This document shows positions 53,430 to 62,175 of a DNA stretch of 64,000 bases, piece by piece; the first letter of the stretch is position 1; each line of letters opens with the position of its first letter. The stretch is from Variovorax paradoxus (GTDB lineage Bacteria > Pseudomonadota > Gammaproteobacteria > Burkholderiales > Burkholderiaceae_C). The stretch covers positions 4,524,001-4,588,000 of the forward strand of contig NZ_CP102931.1 of assembly GCF_024734665.1 (NCBI RefSeq), in the 5' to 3' direction. The notes under the pieces were generated by a model. The model saw only the letters and a program-made list of their open reading frames with translations. It had not been told where the DNA came from and did no database searches. Made by a program: the position numbers and the translations under genes.

Positions 53430-53889
53430 CCGGAGCAGTAGCACTGCGCCTGCCGCGTTTCGACGGCTTCAGGCTGGGCGTCTCGGCAGGGATGAGCGGC
53501 GGGCGGTGGCCGCTGGCCATCCACTCGTCGTAGAAGTCGATCTTGCGGTCGACCAGCGACAGCGCCCGCTTCCACTCAGCGATGGTCTCGGTCACGCGCT
53601 CGCGGTGGGCCGCGAGCATGTCGCGACGCTGACGCAGCGTGACCTTGCCCTGCACCGCCAGCGCGGTGTATTCGCGCATCTCGGCAATCGACATGCCGGT
53701 GCGGCGCAGGCGCTCCATCAGGTCGAGCCAGCCGACGTGCAACTCGACGTACAGGCGCCGGCCGCCCTCGTCGCGCGCCACGCCGGGCACGAGGCCCTGC
53801 GTTTCGTACCAGCGGATGGCGTGCACCGTGCGGCCGGTGCGCGTGGCCAGCTCGCCGATGTGGAAAGGCGTGCCCGTGTCAGCCGGCAT
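53416..53889 (-). CDS. MerR-family transcriptional regulator
   Basis: Regulator of 157 residues. The N-terminal winged helix is ELATRTGRTVHAIRWYETQGLV, followed by the GGRRLY wing and a dimerisation helix (HVGWLDLMERLRRTGMSI). There is no cysteine set typical for metal sensing, so the effector is likely an organic compound or oxidative signal. It lies downstream of the SnoaL-like gene (11-bp overlap), so it is probably in one operon with it. Confidence 0.92.
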   Translation of the reverse strand: MPADTGTPFHIGELATRTGRTVHAIRWYETQGLVPGVARDEGGRRLYVELHVGWLDLMERLRRTGMSIAEMREYTALAVQGKVTLRQRRDMLAAHRERVTETIAEWKRALSLVDRKIDFYDEWMASGHRPPLIPAETPSLKPSKRGRRSATAPATPR

Positions 53890-54307
53890 GGGCAGCCGCT
53901 GTGGCCAAAGGTGGCTGCAGCGCCTCCTGGACCAGTGCGGTGTCGAAGTACTCGGTCAGCTCTTTCACCTTGCCTCCTTCGAGTCGGTAGACGTAGCAGT
54001 AGCGGTTGTTGTAGCGCTTGCCGGCCTTGGTGGGCACGTCGCCGCTGAACAGCACCACCACCCGGTCGCCCTCGGCAATGATGCGCTCGGTCTTGCTCAC
54101 GTAGGGCCCCGCGAACTGCGCGAAGAGCGGGTTCAGAAGCTCTTCGCGAATGGCCTTCTTGCCCCGGTAGGTGCGCGACCACGGGGTGCTGCCTTCGAGC
54201 TTCCAGCTGGCGTCGTCGGCAAGGCTGTCGACGAAGACCTGGCCGTTGCCCTTGTCCAGCTCGTCGTGGATGCGCTGGACCAGGGCCTTGTTGTCGATCG
54301 TGTTCAT
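53879..54307 (-). CDS. SnoaL/NTF2-like fold protein
   Basis: Protein of 142 residues with the cone-shaped NTF2-like fold (ALVQRIHDELDKGNGQVFVD, then DASWKLEGSTPWSRTYRGKK). Families with this fold include polyketide cyclases, limonene-epoxide hydrolases and stress proteins; no catalytic set is clear. It is the promoter-proximal partner of the MerR-type gene, whose target it may be. Confidence 0.82.
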   Translation of the reverse strand: MNTIDNKALVQRIHDELDKGNGQVFVDSLADDASWKLEGSTPWSRTYRGKKAIREELLNPLFAQFAGPYVSKTERIIAEGDRVVVLFSGDVPTKAGKRYNNRYCYVYRLEGGKVKELTEYFDTALVQEALQPPLATAAAHAG

Positions 54308-54411
54308 GGCTTGATTTCCTTGGGTTGAATGAATGAACCGGACACCCGGTGAATTCATTGGAAATGCTCGAGTGCACTCTAGGTCAAGCGCACCATGAAC
54401 ACGCGGGCCGG

Positions 54412-55341
54412 TCAGCCCCTCTTCGCGTTCGCCATGCCCTTGGCGACCTCGTTCGCGCCCTGGGCCGCGCCACTTTGCGGTACGGCCTCGCCTTCACGCT
54501 CGGTCACTTCCGACAGGCGCGCCGCCAGCTGCTCGGGCGTGTCGGCGGCAATGCCCAGCCAGGCGCCCTGCGTCAGCGTGATGTGCGCGGCCTCGAAGGT
54601 ACCGGCGCCCGCGCAGAGGATGGTGCGGTTGGGTGCGTCCTGCGCGGCCAGCACCAGCATCGCGGGCACCACGGCCTCGGGGCGGAAGGCTTCGAGCATT
54701 TCCTTGGGGAACAGGTCCTCCGTCATGCGGGTGGCGGCGGTGGGCGCCAGGCAGTTCACGCGGATGTCGTTCTTCGCGCCCTCGATGCTCAGCGTCTGCA
54801 TGAGGCCCACCAGCGCGAGCTTGGCCGCGCCGTAGTTGCTCTGGCCGAAGTTGCCGTACAGGCCGGTGGACGAGGTCGTCATCACGATGCGGCCGTACTT
54901 CTGCTCGTTCATGAGCGCCCAGACGGCCTTGGTGCAGTTCACGGCGCCCATCAGGTGCACGTCGACCACCAGCTTGAAGTCGGCCAGCTCCATCTTGGCG
55001 AAGCTCTTGTCGCGCAGGATGCCGGCGTTGTTGACGAGGATGTCGACGCGGCCCCAGGCATCGACCGCCTGCTTGACCATGGCCTGCACCGCCTCGAAGT
55101 CGGTGACGGATGCGCCGTTGGCAATGGCCTCGCCGCCGGCCGCCTTGATTTCGTCGACCACCGCCTGCGCGGCGCTCACCGAACCGCCGGAGCCGTCGCG
55201 CGCGCCGCCCAGGTCGTTGACCACCACCTTGGCGCCGCGCGCCGCCAACGCCAATGCATGCTGACGACCCAGGCCGCCGCCCGCGCCGGTCACGATGGCC
55301 ACGCGGCCCTTGAAGTCGATGTTGCTGCTGCTGTTGCTCAT
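54412..55341 (-). CDS. Short-chain dehydrogenase, MFE-2-like 3-hydroxyacyl-CoA type
   Basis: NAD(P)-dependent SDR of 309 residues. The cofactor loop is TGAGGGLGRQHALALA and VVVNDLGGARDGSG is typical of the MFE-2/peroxisomal type. The active site contains SSTGLYGNFGQSNYGAAK, with the YxxxK pair. It could oxidise (3R)-hydroxyacyl-CoA during fatty-acid breakdown. It stands alone between a SnoaL-like gene and a receiver gene. Confidence 0.9.
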   Translation of the reverse strand: MSNSSSNIDFKGRVAIVTGAGGGLGRQHALALAARGAKVVVNDLGGARDGSGGSVSAAQAVVDEIKAAGGEAIANGASVTDFEAVQAMVKQAVDAWGRVDILVNNAGILRDKSFAKMELADFKLVVDVHLMGAVNCTKAVWALMNEQKYGRIVMTTSSTGLYGNFGQSNYGAAKLALVGLMQTLSIEGAKNDIRVNCLAPTAATRMTEDLFPKEMLEAFRPEAVVPAMLVLAAQDAPNRTILCAGAGTFEAAHITLTQGAWLGIAADTPEQLAARLSEVTEREGEAVPQSGAAQGANEVAKGMANAKRG

Positions 55342-55464
55342 GTCTCTCTGTCGCTTTCCTGGGGAGTTGCCGTTGTCCGGTTGCCGCTAGAGCGGCAGCG
55401 TGGCGTTTTACCCCAGAAAGGCGCGCGACCCAGTCATGCGCGCGTCAGCCGGCGTCACCCTGCA

Positions 55465-55848
55465 TCAGCCGGGAAGGGACGCGCGCACCTGCGCACAAAA
55501 GTCCACCAGCTGGTCGAGCTCGGCCGACTTGTCGAAGAAGGCATCGGCACCCAGTTGCCGCGAACGCTCGCGCATGGCGGCGTTGGCGTAGTTGCTCAGC
55601 ACGATCACCTTCTGGTGCGGAGCCCGGTGGCGGCAGGCACGGATCACGCCCAGCCCGTTGCCGCGCCGCAGGAACAGGTCGACGATGGTCAGGTCCCAGT
55701 CGCCGGTGTGCTGATGCAGCCAGGCCACGGCCTCCTCCTCGGTGCTGGCGGAGGCCACCACCTTGGCGTCGGTCACGTCTTCCAGGAATCCGACGAGGTT
55801 CTCGCGAATCACGGGGCTGTCCTCGACTAGATAGGCCTTGAAGGTCAT
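55465..55848 (-). CDS. Single-domain response regulator (receiver only)
   Basis: CheY-like receiver of 127 residues without output domain. The acidic pair is VEDSPVI, the phospho-acceptor Asp is in DLTIVDLFLRRGNGLG, and the conserved lysine is in AFFDKSAELD. The ATG at 55848 is preferred over a longer open frame. No kinase gene is adjacent, so it is an orphan that may act in a phosphorelay or on chemotaxis-type targets. Confidence 0.9.
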   Translation of the reverse strand: MTFKAYLVEDSPVIRENLVGFLEDVTDAKVVASASTEEEAVAWLHQHTGDWDLTIVDLFLRRGNGLGVIRACRHRAPHQKVIVLSNYANAAMRERSRQLGADAFFDKSAELDQLVDFCAQVRASLPG

Positions 55849-55978
55849 GGGGAGGTCGCGAGGTCGGTGCTTGCGCGGTGCATGGAGGCATCCTCGCAGC
55901 CCCACGGCCGCGCGCGGTGAGCCATGCAGGCCAATGCCTGTAGGTCATCGGCCACCGCTGCTGTCGGTCATTCCGTGC

Positions 55979-56659
55979 CTATGGACGTCTGCCGAGTCCT
56001 ATTCCGGGCGTCGGCAACTGCTGAATGCCCTGCCGGGCCGCCGCCGCGTCCTGCACCGCCATCGCGCGCTCGAAGCCCGCGCGCGAACTCAGGCGCTTCC
56101 AGTACTGCTGCACCCCGGGGCCGAAGCGCTCTTGATGACCCAGCACCCTGGCCAGCAGCAACGCGTAGCCGATCGAGATGTCGGCCGCCGTGAACCGGCC
56201 GGCGCATGCGAAGTCTTGCGCCTCCAGCAGCCTCTCGAGCGCTCGCAGGCGCACGAAAAAGAACTGGGCGTAGTCCTCCGCGGCCTGGGGCTGGCGGCGG
56301 TCTTCCGGCTCCAGCAGGGTGTAGCGAAGCACCAGGGTCTGCGGAAAGGTCAGCGAGGCCTCGCCGAAGTGAAGCCAGTTCAGGTAGTCCCCATAGCCGG
56401 CCTCCTCGCGCTCCACGTTCAGCGAGGTGGGGGCGTTGATGCTGGCCAGGTACTGGCAGATGGCCGCCGACTCGGTCATGCGCGTTTCGCCATCAACCAG
56501 CAGAGGCACCGTGCCCTGCGGGTTGATCTTGAGGTACTCGCGGTGCAGCACCCGCGGCGGAAACGGCAGCATCTCCAGCCGGTAGGAAGCGCCGAGTTCC
56601 TCGAGCATCCAGAGAACGCGGAACGAACGTGCATTCGCGCAGTGGTAGAGCGTGATCAT
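55979..56659 (-). CDS. Glutathione S-transferase
   Basis: Cytoplasmic GST of 226 residues. The N-terminal thioredoxin-like domain has MITLYHCANARSFRVLWMLE with the putative catalytic Ser/Cys region, GTVPLLVDG and the ESAAICQYL motif that binds glutathione. The all-helical C-domain ends FTAADISIGYAL. The substrate is unknown. A very long open frame extending upstream through the divergent genes is not real. Confidence 0.93.
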   Translation of the reverse strand: MITLYHCANARSFRVLWMLEELGASYRLEMLPFPPRVLHREYLKINPQGTVPLLVDGETRMTESAAICQYLASINAPTSLNVEREEAGYGDYLNWLHFGEASLTFPQTLVLRYTLLEPEDRRQPQAAEDYAQFFFVRLRALERLLEAQDFACAGRFTAADISIGYALLLARVLGHQERFGPGVQQYWKRLSSRAGFERAMAVQDAAAARQGIQQLPTPGIGLGRRP

Positions 56660-56830
56660 CGGATGGAGGGCTCGACGCCGGGAGTTGCCGCGCCGATGGT
56701 CGCACGCACGCTCCACGGTGCCTTGCGTCGATTGGCTGCGGCGAGCGCAGCCAGTCGGCGCAAGTTTTCTTCCGTGCCGGCGAATAGCCTGCGGACTCTT
56801 GCGATAGCCGATCACGATTGCGGAGTGTCC

Positions 56831-57652
56831 ATGCCGTCCCTGAAATCGAAAACCCTCTTCATCACCGGTGCCAGCCGTGGCATCGGCAAGGCCATTGCCC
56901 TGAGGGCCGCACGCGATGGCGCCAACATCGTGGTCGCGGCCAAGACGGCAACGGCCGACCCCCGCCTGCCCGGCACGATCCACAGCGCAGCCGAAGAAAT
57001 CGTCGCGGCCGGCGGACAGGCGCTCGCGGTGGTCGTCGACGTGCGTGACGAAGCCCAGGTCCGCAGCGCCGTCGACGCTGCGGTGGCACGCTTCGGCGGC
57101 ATCGACATCCTGGTCAACAACGCCAGCGCGATCCATCTCGAGACGGTGGAGCGCACGCCGATGAAGCGCTACGACCTGATGTTCGAGATCAACGCACGGG
57201 GCAGCTACCTGTGCGCGCAGGCCTGCCTGCCGCATCTCGAAAAGGCGGCCAACCCGCACATCCTGACCCTGTCGCCGCCGCTGGACATGAACCCCAAGTG
57301 GTTCGCGCGCCATGCGGCCTACACCACGTCGAAGTACGCGATGAGCATGCTCAGCCGCGGCCTCGCCGAAGAGCTGCGCGGGCGCGGCATTGCGAGCAAC
57401 TCGCTGTGGCCGCGCACCGTCATCGCCACCAGCGCGCTGCGCATCGCGGCTCCCGACGTGGCGGGACAGGCGCGCCTGCCAACCATCATGGCGGACGCCG
57501 CGTGGCACATCCTGACCCGACCGAGCCGCGAGCTCACCGGCCAGCTGCTGATCGACGAGCAGGTGCTGCGCGATGCCGGCGTCACCGACTTCGAACCCTA
57601 CCTGGTAACGCCGGGTGTCGAGCCGCTGATCGACTTTTTCGTGGAACCGTGA
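56831..57652 (+). CDS. HSDL2-like short-chain dehydrogenase
   Basis: SDR of 273 residues. The cofactor loop is TGASRGIGKAIALRA, and AYTTSKYAMSML provides the YxxxK pair. The motif LPGTIHSAAEEIVAAGGQ is typical of the HSDL2/hydroxysteroid-dehydrogenase-like group, here without the C-terminal SCP2 domain found in animals. It precedes an acyl-CoA ligase by 34 bp, so the two may act on one fatty or steroid acid. Confidence 0.9.
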   Translation: MPSLKSKTLFITGASRGIGKAIALRAARDGANIVVAAKTATADPRLPGTIHSAAEEIVAAGGQALAVVVDVRDEAQVRSAVDAAVARFGGIDILVNNASAIHLETVERTPMKRYDLMFEINARGSYLCAQACLPHLEKAANPHILTLSPPLDMNPKWFARHAAYTTSKYAMSMLSRGLAEELRGRGIASNSLWPRTVIATSALRIAAPDVAGQARLPTIMADAAWHILTRPSRELTGQLLIDEQVLRDAGVTDFEPYLVTPGVEPLIDFFVEP

Positions 57653-57686
57653 CCAGGCCGCCGTGCCGCCCCAAGGAGACCATCGC

Positions 57687-59270
57687 ATGCAAGCAGCCGA
57701 CGCCGAACGCGCAAGCATCGCTCGCATTTCGCTCGCAGACGTCGTGCGGCGCAGCGCGAGGCGAGATCCAGACAAGATCGCCGTCATCCAGGGTGATCGG
57801 CGGGTCACGTTCGCGGCGCTCGATGCCGCGAGCGAGCGCGTGGGCGAGGCACTGCGCGACCAAGGGCTCGCCGATCGCCGCATCGCGACGATGTGCGTCA
57901 ACTCGATCGAGCACCTCGCGGCCATCCAGGCCATTCACAAGTCGGGCAACGTCTGGGTGCCGGTCAATGTCCAGCTCGATGCGGCCTCCATCGAGCATGT
58001 GCTGAGCCACGCCGAGGCCAGCGCGGTTTTCATCGACGCAGCGCTGTTCGAAGTGGCTGCGCTGCGCACGCTGGTCGAGCGCCTGGGCCTGCTGACGGTG
58101 GTGATCGGCGCACAACACCGGGCCACCGCCGGCACGCTGCATTTCGACGCGCTGGCATCGCGCCCGCCGGCGCAGCCGCTGGCCATCGCCCGCGGCGATG
58201 ACGACCTCGCGCTCATCATGTACACCAGCGGCACCACGGGAAAGCAGAAGGGCGTGATGCATTCCCACCGCTCGGTCCATGGCGCGCTGCTGAGCTGCGC
58301 GCAAAGCTTCGAGGCCACCGAGCGCGATGTCGTCGTCTCGGTGCTGCCGCTGTTCCACTGCGCCCAGCACGCCATCAGCACCGGTGCATTGATGGTCGGG
58401 GCAACGCTGTGGCTCGCCAACGGCTTCGATCCGGCGGCAATGCTGGCGGCCATCGGGCGCGAACGCATCACCTGGCTGTCGTGCCTGCCGATGATGTTCG
58501 ATGCGCTGATGAAGCACCCGCAGCGCCCGCAAACCGACTTCTCGTCGCTGCGCGTGTGCATGTACGGCCTGGCGCCGATGCCGAAGAACCTGCTCGCGGA
58601 CATTCGGCGCGACATGTGCGCCGACGTGCGCCTGGGCACCGGCCAGACCGAGATGTACCCGCCGACCATGGTCTACCGCGCGAGCGACCATCCGGGCAAG
58701 GACGGCAACTGCTGGGGCGTGTCGGTGGCGGGGGTGGAGACCGCCGTCATGGACGACGACGGCCGGCTGCTCGGGCCGGGCCAGGTCGGCGAGATCGTCC
58801 ATCGCGGGCCCAACGTCTTTCTCGGCTACCTCAAGGACCCGGAGGCCACCGCCGCGGCGCGCCGCTTCGGATGGCACCACACCGGCGACATCGGCATGTT
58901 CGACGCCGACGGGCACATGCTGTTTCTCGACCGCAAGAAGGACATGATCAAGACCGGCGGAGAGAACGTCTCCAGCGTCAAGCTGGAGGCCGTGCTGCTC
59001 GCCCACCCTGCCGTCAGCGCCGCGGCCGTGGTGGGCCTGCCGCATCCGCACTGGGGCGAGGCGGTTGCCGCATTCGTGGTCTTGCGCCGCAATGACGGCT
59101 CATGCGGCGAAGACGAACTGCTGGCGTTCTGCAAGGAGCGCCTCGGCCGGTTCGAAGTGCCCAAGTCGATCCGCTTCATCGACGGGATGCCGATGACGCC
59201 GACGGGCAAGATCCAGAAATTCCAGCTGCGCAGCGCCCACCTGGCGCTCTTCGAGTTCGCGCAAGGATAG
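57687..59270 (+). CDS. AMP-dependent acyl-CoA synthetase/ligase
   Basis: ANL-superfamily enzyme that activates an organic acid through acyl-AMP to acyl-CoA, 527 residues. Motifs: the phosphate loop MYTSGTTGKQKGVMHSH, A5-like GQTEMYPP, the HTGDIG and DRKKDMIKTGGENVSS hinge region, and the catalytic lysine in TPTGKIQKF. The ATG at 57687 has AAGGAGA upstream and is preferred to a GTG 24 bases earlier. It probably forms an operon with the preceding SDR. Confidence 0.94.
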   Translation: MQAADAERASIARISLADVVRRSARRDPDKIAVIQGDRRVTFAALDAASERVGEALRDQGLADRRIATMCVNSIEHLAAIQAIHKSGNVWVPVNVQLDAASIEHVLSHAEASAVFIDAALFEVAALRTLVERLGLLTVVIGAQHRATAGTLHFDALASRPPAQPLAIARGDDDLALIMYTSGTTGKQKGVMHSHRSVHGALLSCAQSFEATERDVVVSVLPLFHCAQHAISTGALMVGATLWLANGFDPAAMLAAIGRERITWLSCLPMMFDALMKHPQRPQTDFSSLRVCMYGLAPMPKNLLADIRRDMCADVRLGTGQTEMYPPTMVYRASDHPGKDGNCWGVSVAGVETAVMDDDGRLLGPGQVGEIVHRGPNVFLGYLKDPEATAAARRFGWHHTGDIGMFDADGHMLFLDRKKDMIKTGGENVSSVKLEAVLLAHPAVSAAAVVGLPHPHWGEAVAAFVVLRRNDGSCGEDELLAFCKERLGRFEVPKSIRFIDGMPMTPTGKIQKFQLRSAHLALFEFAQG

Positions 59271-59281
59271 GCGCGGTGCGC

Positions 59282-59300
59282 AGCGGGTTCAGGACCCGCT
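59282..59300. terminator. Hairpin between acyl-CoA ligase and gshA
   Basis: AGCGGGT and ACCCGCT pair over 7 bp with a 5-base loop, 11 bp after the ligase stop and overlapping the convergent gshA stop. There is no T tract. Confidence 0.45.
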
Positions 59301-60870
59301 AGGCAGCGACCGCCATGCGGCCGCGCGCCATGCCCAGCCGCGCGGGCGAGACGTACTGCTCGCGGTAGATCTCGAAGGGCATGGTGTCGGCCGCCTCGAT
59401 GCGCTTCTGCTCCTGGATCGACTCGGCCGTCATCTGCTCGAACTCGGCCTGTTGCGCGGCCGAGAACGGCAGGCCCAGCAGCGCGGCACGGGTCTGCTCC
59501 GACTGGGCACGCACGAAGCCGATGAAGGAGTTGCCGTGGTCTTTCTCGATGGCCGCGAGCACGCGGGCCGAGGGCAGGCTGTCGGGGTTCTGCAGCGCGG
59601 CCCTGGCAGCGCGCACTGCGTCGGCATGCGCCGTGCCGCTTAGTGCCGCGTCGAGCGCGGCGGCAATGGGCAGGCACTGCTCGACCAGCTCCAGGCCCCA
59701 GTCGGCCAGCGCCACTTCGCGTCCGTCGCGCTGCAGCTTCAGGCCCGGCTCGCGGCCGCGCGCGGCCGTGAGGTGCTGGTTGTGCGCGAGGTCGGCGATT
59801 TCCTGCGGCGTGTCGTCGGGGCTGTCGCTCAGCAGGCAGTGCAGCAGGAACACGTCGATGAAGCGCATGGTCTGCGCGTTGATGCCGACGGTCTCGAACG
59901 GGTCAAGGTCCATCAGGCGCACTTCGACGTACTCCACGCCGCGCTCGCGCAGCGCATGCAGCGGGCGCTCGCCGGGGTTGATCACGCGCTTGGGGCGGAT
60001 GGTGCCGTAGAACTCGTTCTCGATCTGCAGCAGGCTGGTGCCCAGCTGGTTGTAGTCGCCGCCGAGGTTGCGGATGCCGATGGATTCGTACGCCGGCCAC
60101 GGGCGCGTGAGCGCGTCCTGCAGCGAGGCGCCGTAGCCGTCGAGGCTGTTGTAGCTCACGGCCAGCGAGGCCTGCGCGTCACTCTGGTAGCCCAGGCGGC
60201 CCATGCGCAGCGAGGTGCCGTGCGGCATGAACATGCTGCCGTCGCCCAGCGGCTGCAGCTCGTGCGGTCGGCCCGCCACGAAGCTCGAACACAGGGCCGG
60301 CGAGGCGCCGAACAGGTACAGCAGCAAGAAGGCCTGGCGGCGGAAATTGCGGATCAGCGCGAAGTACTGTTCGCTCGACACGTCGGGCAGCGACCAGTTG
60401 TAGTGAATACCCGAGATGGTCTGCATGCGGCGGCCATAGCGGTGGCTCAGGCCCATGCGGTAGACGCTCTTGGCGCGGCCCACGTTCGAGGAGCCATAGC
60501 GGCCGATCGGAATGGTCTCGTCGGTCGGCAGGCCGCAGGGCATGCTCGACACCCACAGGCGCTCGTCGCCCAGGCCGTCGAGCACGCGGTAGGTGAACTG
60601 GTGCACCCGCGTGAGTTCTTCGAGCGCCGATTCGACGTTCGCGTGCACGCCCGTGATGAGTTCGAGCTGCGATTCGCTGAAGTCGGTCGTGATGTGCGGA
60701 TGCGTGAGCGCGGAGCCCAGGGCCACGGGATGCGGCGTCAGCGCAAGCTTGCCGTCCGGCAGAGCGCGCAGGCTTTCCTTCTCGATGCCACGTCGCATGC
60801 CCTGGAGGCGTGCGGCTGAAAGTGCACCCAACCTCTCCTGCAATCTGTTGCTCATATTGTTATGACCCAT
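59299..60870 (-). CDS. gshA: Glutamate-cysteine ligase
   Basis: First enzyme of glutathione synthesis: ATP-dependent joining of glutamate and cysteine. About 523 residues, of the proteobacterial (type I) form. Visible signatures are GMRRGIEKESLRAL, the substrate region TDFSESQLELITG, and the ISGIHYNWSLP segment. It may start at the ATG at 60870 or at a second ATG at 60855 (MSNRLQERL). Neither has a strong ribosome-binding site, so the start is open. Confidence 0.95.
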   Translation of the reverse strand: MGHNNMSNRLQERLGALSAARLQGMRRGIEKESLRALPDGKLALTPHPVALGSALTHPHITTDFSESQLELITGVHANVESALEELTRVHQFTYRVLDGLGDERLWVSSMPCGLPTDETIPIGRYGSSNVGRAKSVYRMGLSHRYGRRMQTISGIHYNWSLPDVSSEQYFALIRNFRRQAFLLLYLFGASPALCSSFVAGRPHELQPLGDGSMFMPHGTSLRMGRLGYQSDAQASLAVSYNSLDGYGASLQDALTRPWPAYESIGIRNLGGDYNQLGTSLLQIENEFYGTIRPKRVINPGERPLHALRERGVEYVEVRLMDLDPFETVGINAQTMRFIDVFLLHCLLSDSPDDTPQEIADLAHNQHLTAARGREPGLKLQRDGREVALADWGLELVEQCLPIAAALDAALSGTAHADAVRAARAALQNPDSLPSARVLAAIEKDHGNSFIGFVRAQSEQTRAALLGLPFSAAQQAEFEQMTAESIQEQKRIEAADTMPFEIYREQYVSPARLGMARGRMAVAA

Positions 60871-60954
60871 CAATCTTCTGAGGGGCTGGAAGGTAGCACG
60901 GGCACGCGGGCATTGCTTGTGCAGGGAATCCCGAGGCTGGCTACCCTGTAGCTC

Positions 60955-60974
60955 GCTATTCTTTTGATAGCTGC
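60955..60974 (+). repeat. Interspersed repeat copy, GCTAnnCTTTnGATAGCTGC type
   Basis: GCTATTCTTTTGATAGCTGC, upstream of gshA, shares 17 of 20 bases with the copy at 51652. The region continues with CTGCATAGACGACGCGCCAG, which is also reminiscent of an intergenic repeat of this bacterial group. Confidence 0.6.
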
Positions 60975-61020
60975 CTGCATAGACGACGCGCCAGTGAATG
61001 GCCCCGATGGCTGGTGAATT

Positions 61021-61338
61021 TCAGGCCTTGGCGCGGCCGGCCGACAGGTCGATCTCGTCCGACTGGTAGACGTGGATCTCCGGCGTGCCGTCGGCCATGG
61101 CCGCCAGCGCCTTGCCGAAGGCGCGCGAGGCGTCCACGCGAAAGTGCGTCTGCAGCGCGGCCATGTCGCTCCAGCGCTCCACGAAGGTCAGGCGCAGCGG
61201 GTCCTGCACGTCGGTCGTGACTTCGTGCGAGATGCAGCCGGGTTCGGCGCGCGAGCGCAGCACGTGCTCGGTGCTGATGGCGAGCATGGCCTGCAGGGTG
61301 TCGGGCTTTGCCAGGGCATGTCCGATGACCAGGATCAT
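61021..61338 (-). CDS. ABM-domain (quinol monooxygenase-like) protein
   Basis: Small ferredoxin-like alpha/beta protein of 105 residues from the antibiotic biosynthesis monooxygenase family (MILVIGHALAKPDTLQAMLA, then RAEPGCISHEVTTDVQDPLR and FVERWSDMAALQTHFRVD). Members form dimers that oxidise quinols or similar compounds without cofactors. The ATG at 61338 is used; the longer frame is antisense. It lies 23 bp after the esterase gene on the same strand. Confidence 0.9.
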   Translation of the reverse strand: MILVIGHALAKPDTLQAMLAISTEHVLRSRAEPGCISHEVTTDVQDPLRLTFVERWSDMAALQTHFRVDASRAFGKALAAMADGTPEIHVYQSDEIDLSAGRAKA

Positions 61339-61361
61339 TTTTTTGTCTCCTTCGACGAAGT

Positions 61362-62024
61362 TCAGCCGAGCACCCGCAGCAGAAAGCGGTTGAGGTCGGC
61401 GATTTCTTCCATGCACACCGAGTGCGCCATCGTGTATTCGTGCCACTCGACGGTATAGCCCAGAGCGGACAGCGCGTCGCGCGAGCGCATCGCGGCAGCA
61501 AGGGGCACCACGGGGTCTTGCCGGCCATGGGCGAGGAACACGGGTGTCTCGTGATTGGCCGCGTGACGTTCGGCCGCGGTGGTGGCCGCGATCGGCAGGT
61601 AGCCTGAGAGACCGACGATACCGGCCAACCGCTCGGTGTGGCGCAGGCCAGTCATCAGAGCCATCGCACAGCCTTGCGAGAAGCCGGCCACCACGATGCG
61701 CTCGGCGGCGATGCCGCGGGCTTTTTCACTGGCGATGATCGCTTCGATGCTCGCCTGCGAGCGGCGCAGGCCGGCCTCGTCTTCCTGTGCTGCCAGGTCG
61801 GGCAAGGCGATGTCGTACCAGGCTGGCATCTGGTAGCCGCCGTTGATGGTCACGGGAATGACCGGTGCATTGGGGAACACGAAGCGCACGGGGCCCACGG
61901 CCGAGAGCTCGAGTTCGTTGGCAATGGGCACGAAGTCGTTGCCGTCGGCGCCGAGGCCGTGCATCACGATCACCGTGGCGGTGGGGTTGGGGGCGGTTTC
62001 GATCTCGATGGGAGGACGGGACAT
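61362..62024 (-). CDS. Carboxylesterase/phospholipase-type alpha/beta hydrolase
   Basis: Soluble hydrolase of 220 residues. The nucleophile elbow is GFSQGCAMAL, HGLGADGNDFVP forms the oxyanion region, and HGRQDPVVPL and EYTMAHSV supply Asp and His. It matches the YjfP/EstB-like acyl-protein-thioesterase group. The substrate is not known. It probably forms an operon with the ABM gene. Confidence 0.92.
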   Translation of the reverse strand: MSRPPIEIETAPNPTATVIVMHGLGADGNDFVPIANELELSAVGPVRFVFPNAPVIPVTINGGYQMPAWYDIALPDLAAQEDEAGLRRSQASIEAIIASEKARGIAAERIVVAGFSQGCAMALMTGLRHTERLAGIVGLSGYLPIAATTAAERHAANHETPVFLAHGRQDPVVPLAAAMRSRDALSALGYTVEWHEYTMAHSVCMEEIADLNRFLLRVLG

Positions 62025-62175
62025 GGTCGGGCAAAGGTATTCAGGAACGCAGATGACCGCACCTTAGCGCATCCGGGGCCTGCCCAAGGCACGGAAACGG
62101 CCGGTTGGCTGACTTGCACATCGTTGCGATGTGCCACCGTGCAGCTGCCTTGGCAGGCGACTGTTTGACTGTTTG

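Noticed and set aside
55979-57934. 651-codon fusion of GST with upstream sequence
   Set aside because: Only the part from 56659 down is a GST. The rest is antisense to the SDR gene and the ligase start.
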